Part shown: piece by piece, positions 34,344 to 43,888 of the stretch
Layout: every line of letters starts with the position of its first letter
Position numbering within the stretch: position 1 is the first letter of the stretch
Assembly (NCBI RefSeq): GCF_002532045.1
Contig: NZ_NWTG01000001.1
Coordinates: 186,001-250,000 of the forward strand
Direction of reading: 5' to 3'
Length of the DNA stretch: 64,000 nucleotides
DNA from: Bradyrhizobium sp. C9
Lineage (GTDB): Bacteria > Pseudomonadota > Alphaproteobacteria > Rhizobiales > Xanthobacteraceae
Translations under genes and position numbers: made by a program
Notes under the pieces: generated by a model
The model's input: only the letters and a program-made list of their open reading frames with translations
Databases searched by the model: none
Told to the model about the DNA's origin: nothing

Positions 34344-35798
34344 TCATCCTCGCGCGGCAGCAAGCTCGCGGTAGAGCGCAGCGTAGCGGCCGGCGCGATT
34401 GTGCCAGGAGACATCGGTGGCCATGCCGGCCTGTTGCAGCCGGCGCCAGGTCACCTTGTCGTTGAACAGCAGGTTCGCTGTGCGCAAGCCGTGGGCGAGC
34501 GCCTCCGAGGTCACGGGCGCGAACTTGACGCCGGTTGCGGCACTGCCCGTGAGCGCGGCTTCGTCGAAACCCAGCACGGTGTCGGCAAGGCCGCCGACAT
34601 TGGCAACGATCGGGACCGCGCCGTAGCGCAGCGCGCAGAGCTGGGTGAGGCCGCACGGCTCGAACCGCGACGGCACCGCGAGCGCATCGGAGCCTGCCTG
34701 GATCAGATGCGCCAGCGCTTCGTCGTAGCCGATCACAACCGCGATCCGCCCCGGATTGTCGCGCGCCAGCGCGGCGTAGCGATCCTGCAGATCGCGATCG
34801 CCGCTGCCGAGCAGCGCGAGCTGAATGCCTTCGCCGAGCAATGTCGGAATGTTCTCGAGCAGCAGGTCGAGCCCCTTCTGCCATGACAGCCGGCTGATGA
34901 CGCCGAGCAGCATCGCATCTGGCGCCGGATCGAGCCCGAAGCGCCGCTGCAGCGCCGCCTTGTTGGCTGTGCGATCAGCGATATGCGCGGCGCTGAAGCG
35001 CGCGGCGATGGCGGGATCGGTGGCCGGATTCCACACATCGATGTCGATGCCGTTGAGGATTCCGCTCAGCACGTCGGCGCGTTCGCGAAGCAGGCCGCCG
35101 AGCCCCATGCCGCCTTCGTCGCTCTGGATCTCCTGCGCATAGGTCGGCGACACCGTGGTGATGCGGTCGGCAAATTGCAAACCGGCCTTCAAGAGGCTGA
35201 TGGTGCCGTAATATTCGACCCCGTGAAGCGAATAGGCCTCTCCGGGAAGACCGAACGCCGCCAGCATGTCAGGCGAGAACTGTCCCTGATAGGCGAGGTT
35301 GTGCACGGTCATCACGGTGCCCGGCCGCTTTTGTCCGCCATAATGCAGGTAGGCCGGCGCGAGGCCGGCCTGCCAGTCATGCGCATGCACGATATCGGGG
35401 ACAAAGCTCTCGATCGCACCCCGGCCGATCTCGGCCGCCATCCGCGACAGCGCCGCGAAGCGGATGCCGTTGTCGGGCCAGTCGCGTCCGTCGGGACCGA
35501 CATAGGGGTTGCCGGGGCGTGCATAGAGGTGCGGCGCGTCGAGGGCGAGAAGATCGACGCCGCCATGTGAGCCACCGAGCACGCGGATCGGCCCGCCGTA
35601 ATATTCGCCCCAGTGCAGCAGCGTTTCCGCGGAGGCCAGCGCCTTGAGCACATCGGGATAGCCGGGCACCAGCGTCCGTGTCGTGACGCCGTGCTGCTTT
35701 AGCGCCGCCGGCAGCGCGCCGACCACGTCGGCGAGGCCGCCGGTCTTGACGATCGGGTAGACTTCCGAGGCGACCGCGAGGACGCGGATCGGTGTCAT
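34344..35798 (-). CDS. glgA: Glycogen synthase (ADP-glucose type, 484 aa)
   Basis: GT5 glycosyltransferase that extends alpha-1,4-glucan from ADP-glucose. The N-terminal [16 protein letters not shown] (residues 18-33) is the ADP-glucose-binding signature. Others are [40 protein letters not shown] and in the C-terminal lobe [14 protein letters not shown] and [18 protein letters not shown]. Length is normal. It overlaps the glgC stop by four bases (ATGA), giving a leftward glgC-glgA operon. Confidence 0.97.
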   Translation of the reverse strand: MTPIRVLAVASEVYPIVKTGGLADVVGALPAALKQHGVTTRTLVPGYPDVLKALASAETLLHWGEYYGGPIRVLGGSHGGVDLLALDAPHLYARPGNPYVGPDGRDWPDNGIRFAALSRMAAEIGRGAIESFVPDIVHAHDWQAGLAPAYLHYGGQKRPGTVMTVHNLAYQGQFSPDMLAAFGLPGEAYSLHGVEYYGTISLLKAGLQFADRITTVSPTYAQEIQSDEGGMGLGGLLRERADVLSGILNGIDIDVWNPATDPAIAARFSAAHIADRTANKAALQRRFGLDPAPDAMLLGVISRLSWQKGLDLLLENIPTLLGEGIQLALLGSGDRDLQDRYAALARDNPGRIAVVIGYDEALAHLIQAGSDALAVPSRFEPCGLTQLCALRYGAVPIVANVGGLADTVLGFDEAALTGSAATGVKFAPVTSEALAHGLRTANLLFNDKVTWRRLQQAGMATDVSWHNRAGRYAALYRELAAARG

Positions 35799-37063
35799 GT
35801 CGGGAGCCTGTCGATCATCGATTGCGTGATCAGCGTGATCCCGTTCTCGGTGGTGCGGAATCGCTTGCCGTCGAATTCGGGATCCTCGCCGACCACGAGC
35901 CCTTCCGGAATCCGCACGCCGCGGTCGATCACGACGTTGCGGAGCCGCGCGCCGCGGCCGACATTCACATAGGGCATGATCACCGCGTTCTCGACATTGG
36001 CGTAGGAGTTGACGTGGACGCCGGTGAACAGCAGCGACCGGCGCAGTGCCGCGCCCGAGATGATGCAGGCGCCCGAGACCAGCGAGGTCACCGCCTGGCC
36101 GCGCCGTCCGTCCTCGTCGTGGACGAATTTAGCGGGCGGGGTGATCTCGGCATAGGTCCAGATTGGCCATGACCGATCGTAGAGGTCGAGCTCGGGCACC
36201 ACGTCGGTGAGATCGATGTTGGCGCCCCAATAGGCATCGACGGTGCCGGCATCGCGCCAGTAGGAGCGGGGATCGTCGCCGGAACGGACGCAGGAATCGT
36301 TGAACTGATGCGCGATCGCCCGGCCGTGCTTCACGATATAGGGGATGATGTCCTTGCCGAAGTCGTGGGCCGAGTTCGGGTCGGCGGCATCGCGGCGCAA
36401 TTCGTCGAACAGGAATTCCGAATTGAAGACATAGATACCCATGCTGGCCAGCGATTTGTCGGGCTTGCCGGGCATCGGCGGCGGATCGGCCGGCTTCTCC
36501 AGGAACGACTGGATCAGGCCGTTCTCGTCGATATGCATGACGCCGAAGCCGGAGGACTCCGTGCGCGGCATTTCGAGGCAGCCGACAGTGACGTCGGCGC
36601 CGCTTTCGACATGCTGCTTCAGCATGATCTCGTAGTCCATCTTGTAGACGTGATCGCCGGCCAGCACCAAAATGTACTTGGTGCCGTGCGCCTCGATGAT
36701 GTCGATGTTTTGATAGACCGCATCCGCCGTGCCGACATACCACATCGTCTCGGAGACGCGCTGGCTCGCAGGCAGGATATCGAAGCTCTCGTTTCGTTCC
36801 GGGCGAAAGAAGTTCCAGCCGCCCTGCAGATGCCGGATCAGGCTGTGCGCCTTGTACTGCGTTGCCACCGCGATGCGGCGAATGCCGGAGTTCACTGCAT
36901 TGGAGAGCGCGAAATCGATGATGCGGGACTTGCCGCCGAAATACACCGCCGGCTTGGCGCGCTTGTCGGTGAGCTCCTGAAGTCTGCTGCCGCGTCCGCC
37001 GGCCAGCACGAAGGCAAGGGCATGGCGGGACAGCGGTTCGTTTACGACGGGTCTCATGGTCAT
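35795..37063 (-). CDS. glgC: Glucose-1-phosphate adenylyltransferase (422 aa)
   Basis: Makes ADP-glucose for glycogen synthesis. The N-terminal pyrophosphorylase motif is [50 protein letters not shown] and FLEKPADPP form the sugar-phosphate site, and a left-handed beta-helix domain ends the protein. Its length fits bacterial GlgC. It is first gene of the glg operon; a 240-base gap separates it from the divergent rhodanese gene. Confidence 0.97.
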   Translation of the reverse strand: MTMRPVVNEPLSRHALAFVLAGGRGSRLQELTDKRAKPAVYFGGKSRIIDFALSNAVNSGIRRIAVATQYKAHSLIRHLQGGWNFFRPERNESFDILPASQRVSETMWYVGTADAVYQNIDIIEAHGTKYILVLAGDHVYKMDYEIMLKQHVESGADVTVGCLEMPRTESSGFGVMHIDENGLIQSFLEKPADPPPMPGKPDKSLASMGIYVFNSEFLFDELRRDAADPNSAHDFGKDIIPYIVKHGRAIAHQFNDSCVRSGDDPRSYWRDAGTVDAYWGANIDLTDVVPELDLYDRSWPIWTYAEITPPAKFVHDEDGRRGQAVTSLVSGACIISGAALRRSLLFTGVHVNSYANVENAVIMPYVNVGRGARLRNVVIDRGVRIPEGLVVGEDPEFDGKRFRTTENGITLITQSMIDRLPT

Positions 37064-37302
37064 CCTCCCAGGACTTCAGGCGGGCCCCGCTGCCTTCTCT
37101 TGTCTGGAAGGCCTGATCGGGCGTTAACGGGGCCGATTGGAACGTAGCAAGCTGCCCCGGTTGGGCAAAGCGGGATGACAGACTTTCGTTCCCGCAACCC
37201 CTTCTCGTGAAGATCGGGGTTGCGGGCGGGTTAAGGCTATTGACGGCGCGCGATTTCGGCCTAGAGCAGGCCTGCGCATATCCCGCCCAAGGCCAGCATC
37301 TC

Positions 37303-38535
37303 ATGACAGTTTCCTACGTCACGCCCCAGACGATCCGTGCAATGCTTTTGCTGCGCCGGGAGATTGCGCTGCTCGACGTCAGGCATGAGGCGGACTTCGC
37401 CACCGGCCATCCGCTGTTTGCCGCCAACATGGCGGCCGGCCGGATCGCGCTGGAAGCCGAGCTGCGACTGCCGCGCAAGGACGTGCCGATCGTGCTCTAT
37501 GACAATGGTGAGGGCCTGGTCGCTGCCGCAGCCGGCGCGTTGCAGGCACTGGGCTACAGCAACGTTGCGGCGCTCACCGGCGGCTTGCAAGGCTGGAAGG
37601 CGGCCGGCTACGAGGTGTTCGAGGACGTCAATTCCTACGCCAAGGCATTCGGCGAGCTGGTCGAGTCGCGCCGGCACACGCCGTCGCTGAGCGCCGACGA
37701 GGTCGCTGCGCTGATATCGGACAAGGCCAACATCGCGATCCTCGATGTGCGCCGCTTCGACGAATATGCCACCATGAACATCCCGGGCTCGGTCAGCGTG
37801 CCTGGGGCAGAGCTGGTGCTGCGCGCGGGGCGCGCGGCGCCCGATCCCGACACCACCATCATCGTCAACTGCGCCGGTCGCACCCGCTCGATCATCGGTA
37901 CGCAATCGCTGATCAATGCCGGGCTGCCGAACAAGGTGCGGGCGCTGCGCAACGGCACGATCGGCTGGACGCTGGCGAAGCACGAGCTCGAGCACGGCGC
38001 CGGCGCGCGCGGCGACGTCGGGCCGTTCGAAGGCGCCGCCGACAATGCGCGCGACGTCGCCTATCGGGCCGGCGTTCGTCATATCGGCGCGGCTGAACTG
38101 GCCGCGCTCGAAGAGGACGCACACCGCACGCTGTATTGCTTCGATGTGCGCGATGCCGAGGAATACGCCACCGGCCATCTGACCGGCTTTCGGCATTATG
38201 CCGGAGGCCAGCTGGTGCAGGAAATCGACATGGCCGCGCCGGTGCGCGGCGCACGCATCGCGCTGACCGACGACAGGAGCATCCGCGCCGACATGACGGC
38301 GTCCTGGCTCGCGCAGATGGGCTGGGAGGTCTATGTGCTCGACGGCGGCTATGACGGCCGGCTCGAGGTCGGACCGCCGCGTGCCGTGCCGAGGCCCGCC
38401 CCCGCGCACCGCTATCGTCGTCCCTATGAAGGCACCGGCATCGCGGAGCAGGCGATGCAGGCCTATCTCGATTGGGAATACGGCCTGGTCGACCAGCTGC
38501 GACGTGACGGCACGCACGGGTTTTACGTGATCTAG
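37303..38535 (+). CDS. Triple rhodanese-domain protein (410 aa)
   Basis: Sulfurtransferase-like protein with three rhodanese repeats. Domain 1 (about 15-105): LLDVRHEADFATGHP but DNGE at the active loop, no Cys. Domain 2 (about 128-235): ILDVRRFDEYATMNIPGSVSVPGAE and the active loop Cys190-Ala-Gly-Arg-Thr-Arg. Domain 3 (about 280-375): FDVRDAEEYATGHLTG with a Cys-free loop TDDRSIRA. So only the middle domain can carry a persulfide. ATG 37303 is preferred; an in-frame ATG at 37207 adds 32 residues without homology-like character. Confidence 0.88.
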   Translation: MTVSYVTPQTIRAMLLLRREIALLDVRHEADFATGHPLFAANMAAGRIALEAELRLPRKDVPIVLYDNGEGLVAAAAGALQALGYSNVAALTGGLQGWKAAGYEVFEDVNSYAKAFGELVESRRHTPSLSADEVAALISDKANIAILDVRRFDEYATMNIPGSVSVPGAELVLRAGRAAPDPDTTIIVNCAGRTRSIIGTQSLINAGLPNKVRALRNGTIGWTLAKHELEHGAGARGDVGPFEGAADNARDVAYRAGVRHIGAAELAALEEDAHRTLYCFDVRDAEEYATGHLTGFRHYAGGQLVQEIDMAAPVRGARIALTDDRSIRADMTASWLAQMGWEVYVLDGGYDGRLEVGPPRAVPRPAPAHRYRRPYEGTGIAEQAMQAYLDWEYGLVDQLRRDGTHGFYVI

Positions 38536-38541
38536 CGGCTG

Positions 38542-38858
38542 AGGCGTGACGGCGGCGCGACCGCATCGGTGCCGAGCCGCAGGGACACACCGGCAAAATA
38601 TCGAAAACAACCCCATGCAAAGTAGCCGGTGGCTGCCGGCGTTCGACATGGCGGCTTGACTCGTCGGGCAAATCAGCTGTATTTTTCCATTATTCCGAAA
38701 TCGTGCAGACCTGCTTCAGCTTGCGCGGTGTCATCACCCACGCAGGCGGGTGATCCAGTATTCCAGAGGCAGCAGTGCTTGAGCCGAGGGGCAGCGGCGT
38801 AATCGATCGCCCGGTCCATGTGCGCGATTGCGCACAGGCCGGGCGATGACAATGGTGA
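38542..38858. repeat. Intergenic region with palindromic repeats and terminator-like hairpin
   Basis: The 317-base gap holds no gene. It contains ATCACCC/GGGTGAT (38733-38739 and 38748-38754) and a nested hairpin at 38806-38847 with outer arms ATCGCCCGG/CCGGGCGAT and inner arms TGTGCGC/GCGCACA around GATT. The latter lies 11 bases past the stop of the SMP-30-like gene and is a good candidate terminator for it. The sequence style is that of dispersed bradyrhizobial palindromes. Confidence 0.55.
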
Positions 38859-39863
38859 CTACTTCGGCAGCGCCACCGGCGTCAGCTTGAACGGGCCGGG
38901 GTCCTTGCCCTTGTTGTCGCCGATCACGTAGGACAGCTTGCCTTCGGCGACCCAACCGACATCGCCGACCTGCGTCACCGAGACCGGTTCGGCCAGGCCA
39001 TCCTTGACGGTGTCGATGGTGGCCTCGCTGCCTTTCACCGTGACCTTGTCGAGCTTGCCGTTGCCCTCGATCAGCAGGAAGCCGCCGCCATGGGCGCGCA
39101 GCGCGTCGGCATGGTCGAGCGGCCGCGACGGCTTCAGTTCCGTCACGGCGCCGGCCTTGCCGTCCTTGATTTCGATCTTGAACAGCTTGGCCGGAATGAA
39201 GGTCGTGACATAGAGGTTGCCGTCGGCACCGATCGCGATGCCGTCGAGGCCGACGCCGTCGTTGGCCGGCGCGAGTTGCGGATCGGTCGCGAACGTCGCC
39301 AGCGCGCTGCCGCCGGGTTTCAGGCTGTAGACGAACGGTGCGAAGGAATCGCTGACATAGGCGGTGCCGTCGGCGCCGACCACGATATCGTTGCAGAACG
39401 ATTTCGGATCGGTCAGGGCAAAGCTGCCCTTCGGCGCGCCGCTCTTGAGATCGAAGGTCTTTAGCCAGGCGCCCTTGACGTCGCTGGGACCCGCGACGCC
39501 CATGGCGCTGATGTCGTTGGAGCAGACATAGAGCGTTCCGCTCTTCTCGTCGGCGAGCACGCCGAGCGTCGAGCGGCTGTCGCCGGCACCCGGCTTGACC
39601 AGTTGCTCAGCCTTGCCGCCGGCAATCTTGGTCACGCCGCCATGGTTGAAGCTGCCGACGTAAAGCGTTCCGTCGGAGGTCGAGGTCACGCTTTCCGGAA
39701 AACTCTTGTCGGGCACGCCGACCGGAGCGGTTTCAGCGCGCGCGATGCCGGCCGAGCCGAGCGCAAGGATGACGGCCGCAGCGCTCAGAAGCGATGCGCG
39801 GCGGATCTTGAGCAGTTCTCCCGTTGCGCGCGGATGTCCCGCGTCGCCGTTGCTTTTTATCAT
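38859..39863 (-). CDS. SMP-30/gluconolactonase-like beta-propeller protein, exported (334 aa)
   Basis: Six-bladed beta-propeller of the SMP-30/NHL-like type. A signal peptide occurs late (LLSAAAVILALGSAGIARAE, ending near residue 43), so the start may be an internal residue closer to it. Repeats of the form DGTLYVGSF, SGTLYVCSN, DGTAYVSDS and DGNLYVTTF mark the blades. It may be a lactonase or a metal-bound sugar-acid hydrolase, but the metal ligands cannot be assigned confidently. It is a single-gene transcript followed by the hairpin at 38806-38847. Confidence 0.82.
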   Translation of the reverse strand: MIKSNGDAGHPRATGELLKIRRASLLSAAAVILALGSAGIARAETAPVGVPDKSFPESVTSTSDGTLYVGSFNHGGVTKIAGGKAEQLVKPGAGDSRSTLGVLADEKSGTLYVCSNDISAMGVAGPSDVKGAWLKTFDLKSGAPKGSFALTDPKSFCNDIVVGADGTAYVSDSFAPFVYSLKPGGSALATFATDPQLAPANDGVGLDGIAIGADGNLYVTTFIPAKLFKIEIKDGKAGAVTELKPSRPLDHADALRAHGGGFLLIEGNGKLDKVTVKGSEATIDTVKDGLAEPVSVTQVGDVGWVAEGKLSYVIGDNKGKDPGPFKLTPVALPK

Positions 39864-39988
39864 GATCGCGTTTCCTCAATGAACCTGGTTGGACCAGGCA
39901 GGAATTGTGAGGCGATCGTCTCCGGTCGATGGTTGTTATCTGCAGGGTTCCCGACCGGATTGTTCACCCGCCTGCCTTGTCGGCTCGA

Positions 39989-40006
39989 TATATACGATAG
40001 TATATA
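39989..40006. promoter_or_regulatory. AT-rich perfect inverted repeat
   Basis: TATATAC-GATA-GTATATA is a perfect 7-bp inverted repeat in otherwise GC-rich DNA, between the SMP-30-like gene and the divergent small zinc-finger gene. Size and symmetry suit a dimeric repressor site; it also overlaps potential -10 elements in both directions. The regulator is not identified. Confidence 0.45.
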
Positions 40007-40054
40007 GCGAAAGGAAAGCTGCAGAGCGGGAAGCAGTGAGAGCGGGAGCGCGTC

Positions 40055-40258
40055 ATGGAGCGGGAACTGGCGTCGCGCCACCAATGCGTGTGCTGCGGTG
40101 GCACTATCGATGGGCTCGCCGACGAGAGTGCGATCGGATTCGAGCCACGGATCGGCCTGTTTACGGATGAGTGTGCGTTCGTCTGCAACGAATGCACCGC
40201 GAGCCTGATCGCGGCCGCAGCACGGCGCAGGCAGGAAACGGTTCGGCGGAAGTCGTAA
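40055..40258 (+). CDS. Small protein with ClpX-like C4 zinc finger (67 aa)
   Basis: Contains Cys-x2-Cys (CVCCG near residues 11-15) and a second Cys-x2-Cys (VCNECTASLI near residues 43-52). The spacing and the AFVCNEC context resemble the N-terminal zinc-binding domain of ClpX. No other domain is present. It could be a stand-alone adaptor-like zinc protein. The AT-rich inverted repeat lies 50 bases upstream. No strong ribosome site, so confidence is moderate. Confidence 0.55.
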   Translation: MERELASRHQCVCCGGTIDGLADESAIGFEPRIGLFTDECAFVCNECTASLIAAAARRRQETVRRKS

Positions 40259-40278
40259 GGCGGAATGCTTTTCGTTCC

Positions 40279-40365
40279 GTCATTGCGAGCGAAAGCGAAG
40301 CAATCCATCTATCCGCGAGCAAATGGATAGATGGATTGCTTCGTCGTTTCACTCCTCGCAATGAC
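40279..40365. repeat. Large palindromic repeat
   Basis: Nested palindrome with a perfect 19-bp inner stem (40296-40314 pairing with 40325-40343) around a 10-base loop and outer 11-bp arms GTCATTGCGAG / CTCGCAATGAC. It is a typical dispersed element of bradyrhizobia. It lies next to a duplicated gene fragment and may have taken part in the rearrangement. Confidence 0.75.
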
Positions 40366-40382
40366 GAAGCTGGCTGCGGCAC

Positions 40383-40447
40383 TCAGTCTGGGCTGAATGC
40401 GTCGTAAACCAGTTTCAGGAACGCGGGCGTGATGCGCTGGTGCTCGC
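40383..40447 (-). pseudogene. Duplicated 3' fragment of the serine hydrolase gene
   Basis: The minus strand reads QRITPAFLKLVYDAFSPD and stop. The intact hydrolase (41106-42404) ends QRITPAFRKLVYDAFSPD. About 65 bases are similar at nucleotide level with a handful of differences, then similarity stops abruptly near 40447. It is a remnant, not a gene. It sits between the large palindrome and the interrupted membrane-protein gene. Confidence 0.75.
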
Positions 40448-40519
40448 ATGATATCCCATTCCAGGCACGGCATTACGGCAGCCTCTCCGCAGGCAGCTGA
40501 GCAATTCATACCTCGAGGA

Positions 40520-41011
40520 CTATCCAGTCAGCCCCGCCAGTTGCTTCAACTCATTGACGACCGGGTCAATGCGCCAGAACTTGATAAGATGTCGCTGCTT
40601 GGGAATAAACGTCGCCCTGTCGCCAACCTCAGTTGCGCCCCTAAAATAGATCGTGACGGGTCGGGAATTGATCCAGCGATTTTGCTTGACGTCAGTTATC
40701 GCCGTGACGGGAATGCTGATTTCTCGAACATAGTTGGAAACATGGAGATGACGTTCGTCTATGCGTACCCGCTTGAGGCCGGCGCTGGTCCAAAGGATAA
40801 ATGTCTATCCCAATACCCACAGCGCCAGAAACGCGATCTTCATATGCGGGGGTGGCAATGCGTCGGTTCTGTCATGAAGGTCGCCCCACCAAAGAAGGAT
40901 GGTTCCCAACCCGAACCCCGATATCCAGACTGCAGGGAATATGAACTTGGCTGAAAACGTCCACGCCGACGATAGGGTCCTTTCATGCACGACGTCGTTG
41001 CTCGGTTTCAT
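40520..41011 (-). pseudogene. Membrane protein with PH-like C-terminal domain, interrupted by an in-frame amber codon
   Basis: The minus-strand frame starts MKPSNDVVHERT (ATG 41011; ATG 41041 is also possible), has two hydrophobic segments (FIFPAVWISGFGLGTILLWW and MKIAFLALWVLG), then TAG at 40807-40805, and continues in the same frame with TFILWTSAGLKRVRIDERHLHVSNYV, ISIPVTAITDVKQNRW and FRGATEVGDRATFIP to a stop at 40520. The part after TAG looks fully protein-like, so a single point mutation has split a small bacterial PH-like membrane protein. A plus-strand reading over the same bases is a shadow. Either a recent pseudogene or a sequencing error. Confidence 0.75.
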
Positions 41012-41105
41012 CGGCAGCCAATAAGCCAAGGGCGACACCAATACACGTCGGCTTCTGTGTCGCCCTTTGTGGGTTAAGCAGACGTGGCGGATTGTGAGTT
41101 CACCT

Positions 41106-42404
41106 TCAGTCCGGGCTGAACGCGTCGTAGACCAGTTTCCGGAATGCCGGCGTGATGCGCTGGCGTTCGTTCTGGGTCTGCTCGAGCATGATGTAGATCA
41201 TGTCGAGCTTCGGATCGACGCCGAAATAGGTGCCGCTGCCGCTGTCCCATTTCAGTTCGCCGATCGAGCCGGGCGGGGGCGGCCTGGCGATGCCGGGATC
41301 GGTGCGCACGGCGATGCCGTAGCCGTAACCAAAGCCGTCGCCGGGGAAGTACCAATAGTCGCGGCCGACGCCGGAGCCCGGCCCGATATGGTCCGTGGTC
41401 ATGGTCTTGAAGGCCGTGGGGCTCAGATAGCGCTTGCCGTCAAGCTCGCCGCCATTGAGCAACATTTGCGCGAAGCGTGCATAATCGAGAATGGTCGACA
41501 CCAGGCCACCGCCGCCGGATTCCCATTCCGGATGCGCGCGCCGGTCATTCTCGCCTTCGATCAGGATGGTGTCGGAGGGCAGCGGCTCGGCCAGCCGCGT
41601 CCGTTCGGTTTCCGCATCGAGCACGTATCTGGTGTCGTTCATCTTCAGGGGATCGAAGATGCGCTCCTTCTCGAACTGATAGAGCGTCTTGCCGGCGACG
41701 ATCTCGATCACCCGGCCGAGCACGTCGGTGGAATGACCGTAGCGCCACATCGTGCCCGGTTGGCGCGACAGCGGCAGCCTGGCCAGCCGCGCCACGAATT
41801 CCTTGTTGTCGAACTTGCCGTCGAACAGGTGTCCTGCGCGGTAGAGCTTCTGGATCCAGTCGGCGCCGATATACTCGTAGGTGATGCCCGAGGTGTGCCG
41901 CATCAGGTCCTCGATCGTGACCGGGCGGATCGGCGGCACCAGCTCGAGCTTGTCCAGATCGTTGCCACCATCCGGCTCGATGCCGACCTTCACGTCGGCG
42001 AACGCCGGAATGTATTTCGACAGCGGATCCTGCGGCGACAGCCTGCCTTCGTCGACCAGCATCATCGCGGCGGTGTTGGTGATCGGCTTGGTCATCGAAT
42101 GCAGCGCGAACATCGTGTCCGGCCGCATCGGCGACTTGGTCGTGACGTCGCGGTAGCCGAAGGTCTTCAGATAGACCGGCTTGCCGTGCTGCTGGATCAG
42201 GATGGCGGCGCCTGGAATTTTTCCTGTCGCAACCTCGTTGTCGAAGAACGCGGTGATCCGTTCGAGCTTCTCCGGCGACGGAGCAGGGGCGTCGGTGGCG
42301 CGGGCCGCGTCTGCTGTGACAAGTGCAAGACAGAAGATCGCGGTCGCAGCCCCGCGAAGCGTCCGCACGGCATGTCGCGCCGTCCGATCATATCTGCACG
42401 ACAT
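41106..42404 (-). CDS. Class C beta-lactamase-fold serine hydrolase (432 aa)
   Basis: Exported hydrolase with signal peptide GAATAIFCLALVTADAARA. The SxxK motif is Ser103-Met-Thr-Lys106 (LHSMTKPITN). The Tyr motif is YGHS, and a C-terminal HxG-like region is present in SGSGTYFGVDP. Similar proteins are esterases and D-aminopeptidases. ATG 42404 is chosen as the reading further upstream enters the neighbouring regulator in another frame. Its 3' end is duplicated at 40383-40447. Confidence 0.88.
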   Translation of the reverse strand: MSCRYDRTARHAVRTLRGAATAIFCLALVTADAARATDAPAPSPEKLERITAFFDNEVATGKIPGAAILIQQHGKPVYLKTFGYRDVTTKSPMRPDTMFALHSMTKPITNTAAMMLVDEGRLSPQDPLSKYIPAFADVKVGIEPDGGNDLDKLELVPPIRPVTIEDLMRHTSGITYEYIGADWIQKLYRAGHLFDGKFDNKEFVARLARLPLSRQPGTMWRYGHSTDVLGRVIEIVAGKTLYQFEKERIFDPLKMNDTRYVLDAETERTRLAEPLPSDTILIEGENDRRAHPEWESGGGGLVSTILDYARFAQMLLNGGELDGKRYLSPTAFKTMTTDHIGPGSGVGRDYWYFPGDGFGYGYGIAVRTDPGIARPPPPGSIGELKWDSGSGTYFGVDPKLDMIYIMLEQTQNERQRITPAFRKLVYDAFSPD

Positions 42405-42511
42405 TGAAAAGCTCGCCCCTGCCTGATGCCCTGAACGCCGCCGTTTTAGCGCAGGCGCCCCCGCACCATAATCATTTTCGGGCGAGTTTATTCCCGAACG
42501 ATGGTCGAAAT

Positions 42512-43888
42512 TCATACAATTTGCGTGGCGCCGACCGGCGTGCGCACGGCATTCGACAGTACCTGCAGTGCCTGGCTCAGTTCGGCACGATTGCGCGCCG
42601 CGCCCAGCGATACGCGGAGGCCACGCGGCGCGGCATCGCCTGCCGCAAAGGCGTCTTCGCCGACCACCGCGAGGCCGTTGCGCATCAGATGCGACAGCAG
42701 GTCGGTGCCGTCGAAATGCTTCGGCAGCGGCATCCAGAGATGGTGGCTCGCCGGCCGCGCCGCATAGGCGACGCCCTTGAGGAAGCGGGCCGCGAGTTGC
42801 TGGCGCGCCGCCGCCTCGTTGCGGATCGCACGGATGATGTCGGCGGCGACGCCGGAGCGCAGCCATTGCGTGACCAGCGCGACCATCAGCGAGGGCGGCA
42901 TCTGCATGGTGGCCTGCATGCTGGCGCGCATCCGCTGCTCGGCGCTCGCATCGGGCGCCACCAGATAGGCGACGCGCAAGGCCGGCGCGATGCATTTCGC
43001 GATGCTCGCGGCAAGGTAGGTGCGTTCGGGAATCAGGGTTGCGATCGGTGCCACCTGCGGCTCGAGCGGGCCGTAGACATCGTCCTCGATCAGGACGCAG
43101 CCGCGTTTGCTGATGATGTCGGCGATCGCGCTGCGTCTGATAGCGCTCATCGTCGCCGTGGTCGGGTTCTGCTGCGTCGGCACCAGATAGACCGCCTTCG
43201 GCTTGTGCTTGCGGCAGGCCTCGTCGAGCGCGTCGGGACGGGCGCCTTCCGTGTCCATCGCAACGCCGACCAGGCGGACATCGAGTCGCGCCGCCGCGGC
43301 CTTGATGCCGGGAAACGTCAACGCCTCCGTCACCACGACATCGCCGGGCGAGGTCAGCGCCAGCAGCGCGTTGAAGATGATCGCCTGCGATCCCGGATAG
43401 ATCACGATGCGGTCGGCCGATGCATTCGGCACACGCGGCGCGAGCCACGCGGCACCGACCTCGCGTTCGTCGGCAGTACCGCCGGGACGCGTATAGCCGA
43501 GATAGGCTGAAAATCCGGCCTCGGAGCGGATGGTCGCGAGCCCTTGCGCGATCCGCAGGTCGAGATTGGCCTCGACCGGCTGCGGCGGCAGGTTCATCGA
43601 GAGGTCGATGTTGACGGGGGCTGATAGTTCGGACGCCGCGCGCGCCGTGGTCTCCGAGACGAAGGTGCCCTGGCCGACCCGGGCGTCGAGCAGCCCGCGC
43701 CGCCGCGCCTCGCCATAGGCGCGCGTCACCGTGGTGAGATCGATATCGAGCGCGCTCGCCAGCGCGCGGTGGGTCGGCAGCCGCTGGCCGCGGACCAGCC
43801 GGCCGCTCGCGATATCGGCGGCAAGCGCATCGACGATGCGCAGGAACATCGGGCCGTGCCACTCCGAAACTGTAGGGATCCAATCCAT
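42512..43888 (-). CDS. MocR-type GntR/aminotransferase transcriptional regulator (458 aa)
   Basis: Fusion of an N-terminal winged helix (residues about 10-80, with GQRLPTHRALASALDIDLTTVTRAYGEARRRGLL) and a fold-type I aminotransferase domain. The PLP lysine is Lys298 in YLAASIAKCI; PGSQAIIFNAL and VPTQQNPTTATMS are further PLP-site marks. MocR regulators sense PLP or amino compounds. It is divergent from the DUF983 gene, with ATCCA repeats and an inverted repeat between. Confidence 0.92.
   Translation of the reverse strand: MDWIPTVSEWHGPMFLRIVDALAADIASGRLVRGQRLPTHRALASALDIDLTTVTRAYGEARRRGLLDARVGQGTFVSETTARAASELSAPVNIDLSMNLPPQPVEANLDLRIAQGLATIRSEAGFSAYLGYTRPGGTADEREVGAAWLAPRVPNASADRIVIYPGSQAIIFNALLALTSPGDVVVTEALTFPGIKAAAARLDVRLVGVAMDTEGARPDALDEACRKHKPKAVYLVPTQQNPTTATMSAIRRSAIADIISKRGCVLIEDDVYGPLEPQVAPIATLIPERTYLAASIAKCIAPALRVAYLVAPDASAEQRMRASMQATMQMPPSLMVALVTQWLRSGVAADIIRAIRNEAAARQQLAARFLKGVAYAARPASHHLWMPLPKHFDGTDLLSHLMRNGLAVVGEDAFAAGDAAPRGLRVSLGAARNRAELSQALQVLSNAVRTPVGATQIV

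Noticed and set aside
40448..40954. A 168-codon plus-strand frame
   Set aside because: It lies opposite the interrupted membrane-protein gene, whose minus-strand reading is far more protein-like; the plus reading has no recognisable features.
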